DNA of 64,000 bases, taken from Tenrec ecaudatus. Taxonomy: Eukaryota > Chordata > Mammalia > Afrosoricida > Tenrecidae. Shown here piece after piece: positions 48,280-60,345 of this stretch (positions are counted from its first letter, which is position 1; each line of letters starts with the position of its first letter). Under the pieces are notes generated by a model. That model saw only the letters and a program-made list of their open reading frames with translations. It was not told the origin of the DNA and ran no database searches. The stretch covers positions 10,722,584 to 10,786,583 of the forward strand of contig NC_134537.1 in the NCBI RefSeq assembly GCF_050624435.1. Reading direction: 5' to 3'. The position numbers were made by a program, and so were the translations under genes.

Positions 48280-48510
48280 GCTGCTGTGGTGTAATGGCGA
48301 CTCCAGGGGACTGGCTGACCCGGCCTATAGTGTGGGTCCGTGCATGTGGCTGTGTCCCACCTGGGGACTGCCAGCTGCACGGTTATCCGTGGGAACTCAC
48401 AGGGACTTCTCACAAGCAAGGTGAGGCTTTCAGCCTCAGAAACCCACAGGGGCAGGGCTAATGGGTCCTGCAGGGTCTCTATGAGTTGGGAGTGACTGCA
48501 GGGCGGTGAC
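48280..48510 (+). mobile_element. AfroSINE, rearranged, in MYRIP intron
   Basis: The 3' half (CAGAAACCCACAGGGGCAGG, CTATGAGTTGGGAGTGACTG) is clear. The 5' half is poorly matched and carries extra sequence. Confidence 0.6.
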
Positions 48511-48879
48511 TTCTCTGAGCTGAACCTTGCCTACTCCTCATGGACAGCATGGGCCTGAGAGGGCTGGGCTTCGAATTCCATTCCCTCATTCAATCCATTG
48601 TGATCACGTGCCGGGTATCATGTTAGTTACCCAAGTGACTAGACAGTGGCCTGCTCTCAGGAAGCTCGTAGTCTCAACCCCATGACAGGGAAGGGGACGC
48701 GTGGTCTGGGGTGGAATTGGGAACCTAGATAGCAGGGTTACCTTCCAAGGGGATCAGAAAATCCATCAGAGGAAAGCGACATGTGCTTCAACCAGAAGTC
48801 TCATGTGGTAGCGAGACTCTAATTTGGGGGAGAAGTCTATTCATAAAAAGGGGATTATAAGGAAGGGAGGATTCAACCA

Positions 48880-49408
48880 AGGTGCAGTATAGCACCGATG
48901 AATCACACCTCATTCCTCTAGTTCCTAAATGCTTCCTCCCCCCACTACCATGACCCAGTTCTACCTTACACATCTGGCTAGACCAGAGAACACACATTGG
49001 TACAGATAAGAGCTCTAAACACATGGGATTCAGGACAGATAAAACCCTCAGGAACAGTAGTGGGAGTAGCGATATCATGAGGGTAGGGGGATGGTCGGGG
49101 AAGGGGGAGAAGGGGGAACCCATCATCAGATTGCATATCTAGCCCCACCCCCAGCAGGATGAATAACAGAAAGGTGGGTGAGGGGAGACAATGGATAGTG
49201 TAAGATATGAAATAATAATAAAAATATATAATTGATCAAGGATTCACGAAGGTGGGAGGGGAAAAAGGAGGAGCTGATACCAAGGGCTCAAGTAGAAAAA
49301 GTTTTGGAAATATTGATGGCAACATATGTACAAATATGCTTGACACAATTGATGAATGGAGTGTTTATAGGAGCTGTAAGAGCCCCCAATAAAATGATAT
49401 AAACAAAG
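48880..49408 (+). mobile_element. Family A repeat in MYRIP intron
   Basis: It runs from CAAGGTGCAGTATAGCACCG to CCCAATAAAATGATATAAAC. It is antisense to the gene and ends about 140 bp from the exon at 49,545. Confidence 0.82.
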
Positions 49409-49544
49409 TGGGGGGAGATCAGTTGGAATTCACCTAGCAGGACCCTAACTCTATTCCTATGTCTGAGACAAGTTTTGTGGAAAATGGGGGTCCCCCTTCT
49501 TTTGCCCTGCGAGACCCCTTCTGAGCAGAGAGGAAGGATCTCAC

Positions 49545-49706
49545 CTGGAGCTCAGCGTGGTGGACCTGGGCTGCAGCCGTGGCTACCTGGTCCTCCAGAT
49601 CGGCCAGTTCCGTGTCATTGGTGCCACTGTGGATGCTGCGGGCAGCATCCTCCAGCTCATGAAGTTGCCCCTCCAGTCCGTACACGGTGCCTGCCGCCAG
49701 GTACAC
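49545..49706 (-). CDS. MYRIP: MYRIP internal exon (C-terminal coiled-coil)
   Basis: This 162-bp exon encodes 54 residues in phase 0, from VYLAAGTVYG to HHAELQ. It is preceded on the minus strand by a CTCTGCAG acceptor and followed by CAG|GTGAGA, a strong donor. The middle (ELEDAARSIHSGTNDTELAD, then LEDQVATAAAQVHHAELQ) is heptad-rich coiled-coil and matches my recollection of MYRIP; the paralogue melanophilin has a related but clearly different ELEDRV segment. MYRIP binds Rab27a through its N-terminus and myosin VIIa/Va and actin through later regions, tethering melanosomes and secretory granules to cortical actin. The next exon downstream starts with Ile in phase 0, so the splice joins LQ to IS without a frame change. 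The upstream exon is not identified and probably lies beyond 64 kb. Confidence is high because frame, splice sites and family pattern agree. Confidence 0.93.
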
Positions 49707-50164
49707 CTGCAGAGAACAGCGCGGCTGTGGGACCCAGGACTGCCGACACCCTTTCAGAGGACCCTGGTGATTCAGGGGAGGGACGGTGAACTGGGCTCAT
49801 CACTGGGGAAAAGGTGAAGCCTTTCCTCCCCTTTCTTGGCTCTTAAAAGTGCAAGTTCTCCTGGAAGGCTCACCTTCAGCCATACCCCTTGCAGCTGCAC
49901 TGCCAGCCAAAGCTGTGAGAGAGCAGTACAAACTCTAGGCAGTCCATTTTGTCAGTCATGAACTGCACTTGTCCCGTGACCCTAAAAACCACAATGTCAA
50001 GACAGAGGAGACAGGGGAAACAACACAAAATACTCGACGTAGGTTTTTTTTGCAACAAAAATCTCAGTTGGCATTTAATAACAGAAAGTTTCAGAAAATA
50101 GGTAAGATGAAATTAAAATGATTACAAGTTTTGAGTGAATTATCTTTGATTAATTACTTTCTCG

Positions 50165-50335
50165 GATCCCTGGCAACACAGGGGTTAGTCACTGGGTGCT
50201 AGTCCAAAGATTTGCGGTTTCTAACCCACCCGCTTGGGGAAAAAGACGTGACAGTCTGTTTCCACACAAATTTATAACCTTGGAAACTCTTGTCAGGAAG
50301 TTCTACTCTGCCCTGTAGGGCCGCTAGGGAGGATT
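50165..50335 (+). mobile_element. AfroSINE, divergent
   Basis: CGGATCCCTGGCAACACAGG, GACAGTCTGTTTCCACACAA and TCTACTCTGCCCTGTAGGGC support a worn copy. Confidence 0.65.
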
Positions 50336-50447
50336 ATTTTTCACTTGACTAAAACAACTTAAGAGAATTATAACAAACTTAAAGTCTATAATAGAAACAC
50401 CACCACCCCGCCCCCACACACACTTAGGAAACAATGCGATTGAAAAA

Positions 50448-50640
50448 AATCAAAACCAAGTCGAACCCATTGCCACCGAATCAATCCCAACTTCTTGTGA
50501 CCCGCTAGGGTTCTTGAGGCTTTGTGAATCTTTATTGTAGCAAAGAGCCTCATTTTTCTCCTGATGAGCGACTGGTGGGTTTGAACTGCACAACCTGTGA
50601 TTAGCAGTCGAATGCTTACCTAACAACACCACCACAAATC
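50448..50640 (-). mobile_element. AfroSINE
   Basis: CAAAACCAAGTCGAACCCAT, GAGCGACTGGTGGGTTTGAA and TTAGCAGTCGAATGCTTACC on the plus strand cover the whole element. Confidence 0.82.
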
Positions 50641-50968
50641 TATTTCTCTGTCAATAAGATCACTTTGTTTTGAGAGATGCTGAGAAGTAGAGAGCAAAGA
50701 GATAGAGAGATTAATCTGAGATAAAGGAAGAGGCTTGAGATAATTGCCAAGCCCTTGGCAATTCTCATTAAAAGGGGGAAACACATACAATTCCTGGAGA
50801 CACTCAAACTAAGGGGATCTGGACAAAGTGAATAAAATAATTACTTCTTTACCTCAGTTAATGAGACCAAAAACCAACAACACAAGGAAAGACATGTAGC
50901 TAAAGAAGGTGATTATTCAAAGAGAGGTTCTTGAAATTTAATCAATGCATATGAAGCTGTAAACATGT

Positions 50969-52832
50969 GTCTCCCCCCACCCTGGTCCCCAGAAAACTTC
51001 ACTTCAGAGGACAGCACTGAAGCTACAGCTCAGGGAGAGGGGCACGTGTGATCTGAGCACACAGGAGCAAACAAAGAGGGAAGGATAGAGAGTGGAGCAC
51101 ATCTTGGTCCACCAACCCCAAGGATAATATTCCTGCTCAGAGCAGCCAATGCACAGAGAGGACCATAAGGCTGACCCCACCACGAGACACGACGTCCCTC
51201 GATGAACCATAGTGCTACGGGGGACAACACTGGAGACACAGTGTGGGAACTGTACCTGATCTGATCCCACCATACAGGTAAAACGTTAAGGGCATGCAAC
51301 CGAGCAGCAAGGGGAGAAAAACAATGAAGTCCCTATGAATACCAAAAATAGACTTTGGGGACAGGGTGTGGCACCCCATCAGACTTGACCAGAAAACTCC
51401 CAAAGGTCAACAAACAGACCTGAACTATTTATAGGCGGTTTTTGGGTCTTTTTTGGTTGTTGTTGTGTTTTTTTTCTTTTACTCTGTCTTATTTTGTGCC
51501 TATTATTATCTGTGAATGTCTATCTGGATAAGACAGGTGGAGGAGAAAACGATGGGATCGCTGGTTTGGGCGGAGGGGGCTGGGGAAACATAGAAAAGGG
51601 GAAGGAAGGAGTGGGTGTTAACAAACCTAGGGACAAGGGAACAACAAGTGATCTAAAATCGATGGTGAGGAGGGTACAGGATGCCTGGTAGGGATTGATC
51701 AGGGCAATGTAACTGAGGGGAATTACTGAAACCCAAATGAAGGCTGAGTATGATAGTGGGGCAAGAGGAAAGTAAAAGGAAGTAGAGGGAAAGAACTGGG
51801 AGGCAAAGGAAATTTATAGAGGTCTAAATACAGGCATGTACATATGTAAATATATCTATCTATAATGATAGGGAAATAGATCTATGTATATATATATTTA
51901 TATGTTAAGTATTAAGGTAGCAGATGGATGTTGGGCCTCTACTTGAGTACTACCTCAATGCAAGGATGCTCACCTTCCTGAAATGATTGCTGAAGCCAAA
52001 GTGGTGCATACGCAAAGTGTGGTGAAGAAAGCTGATGGTGTCTGGCTATCAAAAGATATAGTGTCTGGGGTCTTAAAGTCGTGAAGATAAATAAGCGGTC
52101 ATCTAGCTGAGAAGCAACAAAGTCCACATGGAAGAAGCACACCAGCCTATGTAATCATGAGGTGTCGATGGAATCAGGTATCAGGCAACAAAGACCCAGA
52201 ATAAAAAAATCATATCAATAGGAATGAAGGGGAGGGCTAAGTGGAGACCCAACACCTATGTGTAGACAATTGGACATCCCCTCACAGAAGGGTCACAAGT
52301 AAGAGACGAGCCCATTAGGGTGCAGAATAGCACCAAGGAAACACACGACTTTAATTCTTCCTTACAAATCTAGCTAGACCAGAGCATGTGCACTGGTACA
52401 GATAAGAGCTGGAAACACAGGGAATCCAGGACAGATAAACCCCTCAGGTCCAATAATGAGAGTAGTGATACCAGGAACTAAAGGGGAAGGTCAGGGGAGA
52501 AAGGGAGAGCCAATCACAGTGCTCTCTATATAAATCCCTCTCTGGGGGAAGGGTAACAGAAAAGTGGGTGAAAGGAGACATTGGTCAGTGTAAGACATAA
52601 AATAATTTATGAATTATCAAGGGTTCATGAGGGAGGGAGGGTTGGGAAGGGAGGGAAAAAAATGAGGAGTTGATACCCAGGGCTCAATTAAGAAGAAAAT
52701 GGTTTGAAAATGATGATAGTAATATATGTGCAAATGTGCTTGACACAGTGGATGGATGGATTGTGTTACGAACTGTACCCCAATAAGAAGATGAAAAAAA
52801 GAGAGCTCCAATAAAATGACGAATTAAAAAAA
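50969..52832 (+). mobile_element. Family A repeat, longest copy
   Basis: It is flanked by AAGCTGTAAACATGT (50,954-50,968) and AAGCTATAAACATGT (52,833-52,847), 14 of 15 identical. The inserted unit is 1,864 bp, ends in AATAAAATGACGAATT plus an A-run, and contains no recognisable ORF2 or reverse transcriptase motif in any frame. Confidence 0.88.
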
Positions 52833-52979
52833 AAGCTATAAACATGTAATCACAGCATTTTCATGTTGATCTGAATGAAACACATGGCCAGGCTTGTAGC
52901 CGTTCCTTCACTAGAGTTAAAATGTAACTGTACTGAGGATCATCCCAAGTTTATGGGCCTAAGTCCTGAGCATCTTTTG

Positions 52980-53600
52980 CACCGAGCAATGCTGAGGATT
53001 GCTGGGGAGTAGAGAGAACCCTGAGACACTTCTACTCCATCACTCCCTTGGTGTAGTTCATGCATCTGGGTAAAAAGTGTCAATTTCATGCATGGCCTCC
53101 ATGAAACAGCTTTCCTTCTTACTATGGAACCAGAAGACATGGATGCTTCCCACCTACGGGGACTGAAAACTTGGATCCAGGACCTAGTAGATGGATCCGG
53201 ATCAAAGAAACTATAGAATGGGACATCAAATTCTGACTGACGGGACACACTGAGGCTGGACACACCCAGCCTTGTGACCAATGTTTCAACCTTGAATCGA
53301 AATGAACGCATGAAGTCACCTTTAAACCCAGCAACATATGGGGGCTAAACATCTTTAGCCCAATAAATAAAGTTTGTCCTCCAACATTGCATCTTTTCAA
53401 AGAATCAAATACTAGGAGATCAGAATGACAACAGTAACTAAAGCAGAGAGGAGACTTTTAAGAGGGAAAGAGTCCCGGTTAGCCACCGGGAAGCAAGCTG
53501 AGTGAGACTAAGCCCAGTGACACAACATCAAGACTGTAGCCAGTGGATGAACTAACTGTACAGAGAACACCTGTTGGTTGGGTGTCTTGTTTTGTTGTGT
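52980..53600 (+). repeat. Unclassified dispersed repeat D, copy 2
   Basis: TGAAGTCACCTTTAAACC, TCAAAGAATCAAATACTAGG and CAACAGTAACTAAAGC match copy 1 in order. The left part (from 52,980) has coding-like text but stops in all frames. Confidence 0.4.
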
Positions 53601-53604
53601 TTAT

Positions 53605-54655
53605 TTGATACATATACACGCACAAAATGACCATTTTGCAAACACATTTCTAAGCGGAGCAAGGCAGGTGCAGGAAGCTATTTGGTTGACTGACAACAAA
53701 TCTGACTGGCTCCTAAAGCAACAGTAGTCGGGTGTTGGAAGCTTCCAGAGGGGCTGGCAAGCTGGATGTCACATTAAATGAGTCATTAATCATACAGGAA
53801 GCGTGGCCCAAATGTCTGCAGGCAATCACCGTATTTCAGTTTGCCTTTTGTTTAAAGACATGCTGAGTCCTGGCGAAATTGCGTTTGTAGCAGTTTGTCG
53901 CAATTTAATCATAGCCATTTGCTTGTTGTCTTCAACATAAGAAACTGTTCCTTATTGTTTGTCTTTTGGAAGAAATGGTGAATATTTGAAAGCTACTTAA
54001 GTGGAGAAATTATTCTATGAGAATCTCTGAAAGTTTCCAAGTTGAAGAAACTCCTCCTCAGAGGGGAAGACAAACCAGGGTGGGAGGAGGAGAGAAAAAG
54101 GAAAGGCAGTATTCAGCTTTTGATATCAGTTTTCCCTATCTGGACAAAATTAAAAAAAGAGGTGACATTATTTTGAAGACAATCTTTTAAATATAAACCC
54201 GTAGCTTTGCACAAGGCAATACAATGCGGAATTAGTCAAAGAAATGGGTAATTCACACATGGCGAACCATAACTTGACATAGTTTTGGTTAGGGACCTTG
54301 ATTTGACGAGCAACAAGGCTCAGCATCATCACCCCCCATGACGGTATTAGCTTGGCTGCCTACAGCTTCAACATGGTCATCCGCTAATGGTTGCTGATTT
54401 TTCTGCCAAGACAAAGTGCGATGAAATCACTGCAAGCCCTCAGCGAGGCCAGAATGTTCATCTTTTATGTTCTGTTCCCTAAAAGTCTGCGTTCCTGGCA
54501 ACAGAGGAAAGGGGAGGTTCTGTGGTTTGGCACCGGCACATCCTGAAGACGGAATATAGCCAAACCAAAGGCGCCTACAGGTCGGGAGGAGGAGGGTGCT
54601 GGGGAGGCACGCTCACCATGCTGCTGATAAAGGCAGCTCATGATGGAGCGAGTTC
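53605..54655 (-). other. Presumed MYRIP intron, unique DNA
   Basis: No recognised repeat for over 1 kb. A possible donor on the minus strand (CATG|GTGAGC near 54,617) could mark an exon, but I cannot tie the sequence before it to MYRIP. Confidence 0.4.
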
Positions 54656-54659
54656 CTAA

Positions 54660-54860
54660 GCCAAGGGTTTTATGGGGCTTACCGAATGCTTACGGTAGCC
54701 CTTGAGATTGTACTGTTATCATCACCCTGTTAAAGATGAGAAGATTATGGCTTATGTAAATGATATCACTGTTGCAGATTTCACACCGGGGAAATAGGAG
54801 AGCCTGGGTTGGAGTTCATGGGGCCAATGCCTGGATCCCACACTTTCATCACTGTGATAC
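54660..54860 (+). mobile_element. MIR element in MYRIP intron
   Basis: CACCCTGTTAAAGATGAGAA and AGAGCCTGGGTTGGAGTTCA match MIR, antisense to the gene. Confidence 0.65.
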
Positions 54861-55107
54861 TGCGATAGTTAACCTTGGCCGGATGTTAGGATATTTTACA
54901 TTGAAAACGTGAACTTCTAGTGGTTGTTTATAGGAGTTCAAGATACTGACTCTGTTGAAATAACAAAAAAATTAACATGTCATTTAAGATAAGTGGTCTT
55001 CTGGTCTTTCCCACCACCACCCCCCTTTTTAAAACAAAACAAAACAAAAAAAAAACCAGCCCATTTAAAATTATTAGCCTGGAGTTGCTTAATTAAGGCT
55101 CACTTTT

Positions 55108-55305
55108 GGAAGTGCCCTGGTGGTATGGGGATCACATGTTGGCCTATTAATTGTAAGGTCAGTGGTTCAAAATCACCAGCTGCTCGTTGGGCGAAGAATG
55201 AGGCTTTCTACTCCTGGAAAGCATGTCAGCCTTGGAAGCCCCTTGGGGCAGCGCTACCCTCTCCTGCTGGGTTGCTCTGAGTCAGAGTGGACTCACTGAG
55301 AGTGG
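55108..55305 (+). mobile_element. AfroSINE
   Basis: It starts GAAGTGCCCTGGTGGTATGG and includes CACCAGCTGCTCGTTGGGCG and GAGTCAGAGTGGACTCACTG. Confidence 0.83.
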
Positions 55306-55579
55306 ATTTTTAGGTTTGGGGTGAGACCAATGGTTGCCATGTCTGTGTAATCTTGTCATCCCCGAATTCTTGTCACCGATGACCTGCCTGGCTTTTGTTT
55401 CAGCAAGTCTTCCTTAATGCAATTCAGTGGATGAAATAAGTTGATTCATTAAGGAAAGATTTTGTAGTCCAATGTACTAGGGTGAATACTATTAGGCAGG
55501 TTTCTTCACTATAGGACTTCTCAGAGTCTTTCACGTGTTAGTGAGTACCTCGGTTCCTAAAAACAGTGAATGTTCACCC

Positions 55580-58500
55580 ATGCTGCTAGGACCACTGGAC
55601 AGTGGGACTTATACCAGAACCGTAGGAAGGAAGGACACACCTTCTGGGCCTACTCCAGACTAATGTGGCAGAGCTGGGCTCCCCTGAGGGGGCTCCGTTG
55701 TGTTTACTGTCGGACACTATGAGGTCAACCATTTGGTGCTGCCTCGAGTTCGGCACTACCCCTTGTCTGTCAGTTTGGTGTACTACGGTGGCTGTGATGC
55801 TGGAAGCTAAGTCACTGGTATTTCCAATACCATCAAGGTCACCCAAAGGGAACAGGTTTCAGCAGAGCTTCTAGACTAACACAAACTGCAAAGACAGAGT
55901 AGGTGGCTAATTCTGAAGAATTGGCCACTGAAAAGCCTCTGGATAGCACTGAACCACTGTCAGTCACTGAAACTCTAATGCATACAAGCAGAACAGTGTC
56001 AGAGATAGCGCCAGAAGAGGAGCCCCTTAGATGAGCTAGAAGATCATCACTTAAAATAAGAATGAGGAACGGTTGACTTCTCAAAGTCGAGTTGGCCATA
56101 ATGATGTGAATGAAGTCAAGTCTGTGGGAGGGAAACCTTCGGGACCTTCATGCGTTGATGGGGCATGGCTCAACATGAGAAGTAGCTGCAAACATCCATT
56201 AATAATTGGAACTGGAATTGGAATGTATAAAGTACAAATCTAGGAACATCAGAAGTCATTAAAAATGAAACTAAATACATAAAGATTGATATGCTAGGGG
56301 GTACTGAGCTGAAGTGGGCTGGTATTGGCCATTTTGAACCAGGATATCGTATGGCTTACTAAGCCAGGAACGACACAATCAAAAGAATGGCATAGCATTC
56401 ATCATCAAAAAGGACACTTGATCTATCTTGAAGTACAATGGTGTTTACAATAGGATTATGTCTATCTCCCTTCCAGGAAAGCCAATCAGTACAACTATTA
56501 TTCAAATTTATGCACCAACCCCTAAAGGATGAATGTAAAAATTAAAGAATTTTATCAATGTCTTCAGTCTGAAATCGATCAAACATGCAATCAAGATGCA
56601 TTGACAATTACTGGCAATGGAATGCGAAAGTTGGAACCAAAGAGGAAGGAATCGTAGTTGGAAAACAATGGACTTGGGGATAGAAATGAAACTGTAGATC
56701 ACATGATAAAATTTTATAAGACTAATGACTTCTTCATCACAAACACCCCCTTTCAAAGAACACAAAGGCTTCAAATTGACTACAACTGTATGACAAGATA
56801 ACAGAGAAGCTTAATATCAGCAGCCAAAATCGGAGCAAGCATTGACGGTGGAACAGATCATCAATTGCCTGCAAGTTCAGGTGAAAGCTGAAGAAAATAA
56901 AAACACGTTTACAAGAGCCCACAGATGACCTATCCCATCAAAGATGACCTATCCCATCAAAGATGACCTATCCCATCAAAGATGACCTATCCCATCAAAG
57001 ATGACCTATCCCATCAAAGATGACCTATCCCATCAAAGATGACCTATCCCATCAAAGATGACCTATCCCATCAAAGATGACCTATCCCATCAAAGATGAC
57101 CTATCCCATCAAAGATGACCTATCCCATTAAAGATGACCTATCCCATCAAAGATGACCTATCCCATCAAAGATGACCTATCCCATCAAAGATGACCTATC
57201 CCATCAAAGATGACCTATCCCATCAAAGATGACCTATCCCATCAAAGATGACCTATCCCATCAAAGATGACCTATCCCATCAAAGATGACCTATCCCATC
57301 AAAGATGACCCATCCCATCAAAGATGACCTATCCCATCAAAGATGACCTATCCCATCAAAGATGACCTATCCCATCAAAGATGACCTATCCCATCAAAGA
57401 TGACCTATCCCATCAAAGATGACCTATCCCATCAAAGATGACCTATCCCATCAAAGATGACCTATCCCATCAAAGATGACCTATCCCATCAAAGATGACC
57501 TATCCCATCAAAGATGACCTATCCCATCAAAGATGACCTATCCCATCAAAGATGACCTATCCCATCAAAGATGACCTATCCCATCAAAGATGACCTATCC
57601 CATCAAAGATGACCTATCCCATCAAAGATGACCTATCCCATCAAAGATGACCTATCCCATCAAAGATGACCTATCCCATCAAAGATGACCTATCCCATCA
57701 AAGATGACCTATCCCATCAAAGATGACCTATCCCATCAAAGATGACCTATCCCATTAAAGATGACCTATCCCATTAAAGATGACCTATCCCATTAAAGAT
57801 GACCTATCCCATTAAAGATGACCTATCCCATTAAAGATGACCTATCCCATTAAAGATGACCTATCCCATTAAAGATGACCTATCCCATTAAAGATGACCT
57901 ATCCCATTAAAACTTTGAGAACAACTCGGTTTTCTGCGTTGCACATGAATGACAGAAGACCCGACGAACTGTGGAAGACATCAGGAACATCATACCCAAA
58001 GAAAGCAAAAGGCCATTATAAAGACAGTACAAAAAAGAAAAGATCAAGCAATGTCACAAGAGACTCTGGAACTTGTTCTGAATCATGGAGTAGCCAAGGA
58101 ACAGGGACGAAATGATGAAGTCAAAGAGCTGAACGGAAAATTTCAAAGGGCAGCTCGTGAACGCAAAGTCAGATATTATAAGAAAATGTGCAAAGACCTA
58201 GAGTAAGGAAACCCCAAATAAAGAAAAACAAGCATATCTTAAACTGAAAGAACTAAAGAAAACATTCAAGCCTGGACTTACAATAGTGAGAGATACTAAG
58301 GGCAGGATAATGAATGATGCAGGAAATATCAAAGGGAGATGGAAAGAGCACACTGTCGTTGTACCAAAAAGGAGGAGCAGCCAGGCAGCCATTTCAAGAG
58401 GCAGCGTAGGAACAAAACCCAGTGGTGCGAAAGGAAAAGTTTAAGCCATCTTACAAGCATTAACCAAAACACAGCTCCAGGAATTGATGAAATATTAACC

Positions 58501-59720
58501 AAAATGTTTCAACAGGCTGATGAAGTAGTGAAAGTACTCATTCGTCTATGCCAAGAAATTTGGAGGAGAGGTCCTTGGCCAACTGACTGGAAGATATCCA
58601 AATTTGTACCCATTCCAAAGAGAGGTGACCCAATAGAATGCTCAAACTATAAAAGAATATTATTAATATCACATGCAAGTAAAATTTTGTTGAAGACCAT
58701 CCAACAACAGTTGCAGTAGCACATTCACAGGGAACTGGCAGAAGTTCAGGGCAGATTCAGAAGAGAATGTGGAACCAGAGATATCATCACCGATGCTAGA
58801 GGGATCCTGGCTGAAAGCATAGAACACTACACAAATGTTGACTGTCATTGACTCGGCAGAGGCATTCAAGGGTCTGGATCATAACTAAACTATGGCTAGC
58901 CTGGAGAAGGATGTGAACTCCAGAACACTTCATGTGCTCATGCGGAATCGGTACATAGCTCAAGAGGAAGTTGTGGACAAGACAAGAGAATGCTGCATGG
59001 TCTAAAATCAGGAAAGGTGTGCATCAGGGTTGCATCTTCCCGCTAGAATGATTCAATCTGTACACTCAGCAAAGAATCAAAGAAGCTAGATTATAGGAAG
59101 AATCCTGATCAGGATCGGAGGGAGGCTATCAACAACCTGTGATAGGTACATGACACAGCCTTGCTGACTGAAAGCGGGAAGAACTGGAAGCCCTAGCGGA
59201 TGAAGATCAGTCTTCAGTATGGATTACACGCAATGGAAAGAAGACGAAAATCCTCACAATTGGACCAGTGAATGGATGATAAACGGAGAAGAGACTAAAG
59301 TTGTCAAGGATTTCATCTTGCTTGGATCCACCGTCAATATTCATGGAAGCAGCCATCAAGAAATCAAGTGATACACAAGACCTCTTTAGAGTGTTGTCAA
59401 GTAAGGATGTTGCTTTGAGGACTAAGGTGTGCCTGACCCAAGCCACAGTACTCTCCATTGCCTCGTACGCATGTGAAAGTCAGATGTTGAACAAGCAAGG
59501 CCGAAAAAGAACTGGTGCATTTGAGCTGATGGCATTGGAGAACACTGAGTGGACCATGTACTGCTAACAGGACAGACAGATCTGTCTTGGAAGCTGTAAA
59601 GCTAGAAACGCCTCCAAGTGGCAAGGGTGGAGACTCTTCATCTCACATACTCTGGACGTGTTTTCAGGAGAGACCCCTTTCTGGAGAAGGATGTCATGGT
59701 TGCTAAAGTGGAGAGGCAGT
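55580..59720 (+). mobile_element. Near full-length dead RTE (BovB-like) LINE
   Basis: The plus strand follows the RTE order. There is a 5' leader (55,580-56,190). An apurinic endonuclease domain follows (about 56,200-56,905; TTIIQIYAPT-type motif near 56,490). The linker is expanded into a minisatellite (56,924-57,911). The reverse transcriptase comes next (about 57,912-59,100), including APGIDEILTKMFQ, WPTDWKISKFVPIPKRGDP and ECSNYKRILLISHASKILLK, then the C-terminal region (to about 59,715) with KDVALRTKVCLTQATVLSIA. Frameshifts and stops run throughout, and the catalytic YADD region near 59,150 is degraded, so it is inactive. The 3' end is cut by a family B insertion at about 59,725. It is antisense to MYRIP, in the intron upstream of the 49.5-kb exon. 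Confidence 0.9.
56924..57911 (+). repeat. 52 x 19-bp minisatellite inside the RTE element
   Basis: The unit GATGACCTATCCCATCAAA repeats exactly 52 times (988 bp) with no insertion or deletion. Forty-one units are identical. Ten have ATTAAA instead of ATCAAA: unit 11 (57,114) and the last nine (57,741-57,911). Unit 21 (57,304) reads GACCCATCCC. Because 19 is not a multiple of three, each frame is visited in turn and meets TGA, so the array is not coding. The unit resembles the linker that normally joins the RTE endonuclease and RT domains. Confidence 0.97.
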
Positions 59721-59724
59721 GAGG

Positions 59725-59950
59725 TAGTTACCTAATCTGTTGTCAATTATGAGTGAAGGGGTGGAGTTGAGCCTGTCAATCAGGCTGCAGCTTGATGACC
59801 TCATTTGGAGGCACTAAGGAGATAAATGGCTTGCTGGAGGCAGGACAGATGCTTGTTCCCTGGGAGACACCACTGATAATGAGCCTGATGGAGCTACGCC
59901 CTCATCGCAGCCTCTACTTCAGGAAACAGTCTCCCACATGAACTACAGTG
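59725..59950 (+). mobile_element. Family B repeat, 3'-truncated
   Basis: It starts GAGGTAGTTACCTAATCTGT exactly where the big RTE element breaks off. The second half of family B is missing. Confidence 0.65.
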
Positions 59951-60164
59951 CTCTGAGTCCCGATGAGAGGTTAAAATCCTCAGAGACCCAGACAACGATT
60001 CAGGCTGTGCACCTGAGCCCCCACCGTGTGTGAGGCTCACCTCTCGGTGAGGCCGAGTCTGGGTGTGGCCCAGGTGCTTCCTAGCTCCAGGGGAGACGGA
60101 GTGGAATTCCAGATGCTCACACCAAGCAAAAGGTGGGACGCGTTGGGGCTGAGAGACAGCTCAC

Positions 60165-60345
60165 GCTCAGTGTCATCAGGTAGGGGCTGACTCCTGGTGA
60201 CCCTCCAGGACAGGGTAGACCTGTCTCCGTGGGTGTCTGAGACTGTCCCTCTCTACAGGAGGAGAGAGCCTCCTCTTTCCTCACAGAGCGGCTGGTGATT
60301 TTGAAATGCTGACCTTGCAGTTGGTAGCCCATTGCATAACCCGAT
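60165..60345 (-). mobile_element. AfroSINE
   Basis: CACAGAGCGGCTGGTGATTT and CCTTGCAGTTGGTAGCCCAT on the plus strand identify a minus-strand copy. Confidence 0.72.

Noticed and set aside
49434..49706. Starting the MYRIP coding region at the Met-like frame and reading on past 49,545
   Set aside because: The CAG|GTGAGA donor ends the exon at 49,545; the following residues are intron.
49545..49706. Assignment to melanophilin (MLPH)
   Set aside because: MLPH shares the LEDxVA and SDIESRIAAL words, but the downstream RKRDQKQR, TIDTSRQQRRKLPAPP and KTFNxNFILQ segments fit MYRIP only.
56924..57911. CRISPR-like array
   Set aside because: The 19-bp units are contiguous with no spacers, in a mammalian genome, so this is a minisatellite.
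58339..58719. 126-codon frame with RT motifs as a possible working gene
   Set aside because: It is the best-preserved piece of the dead RTE element; the rest of the domain is broken by stops and frameshifts.
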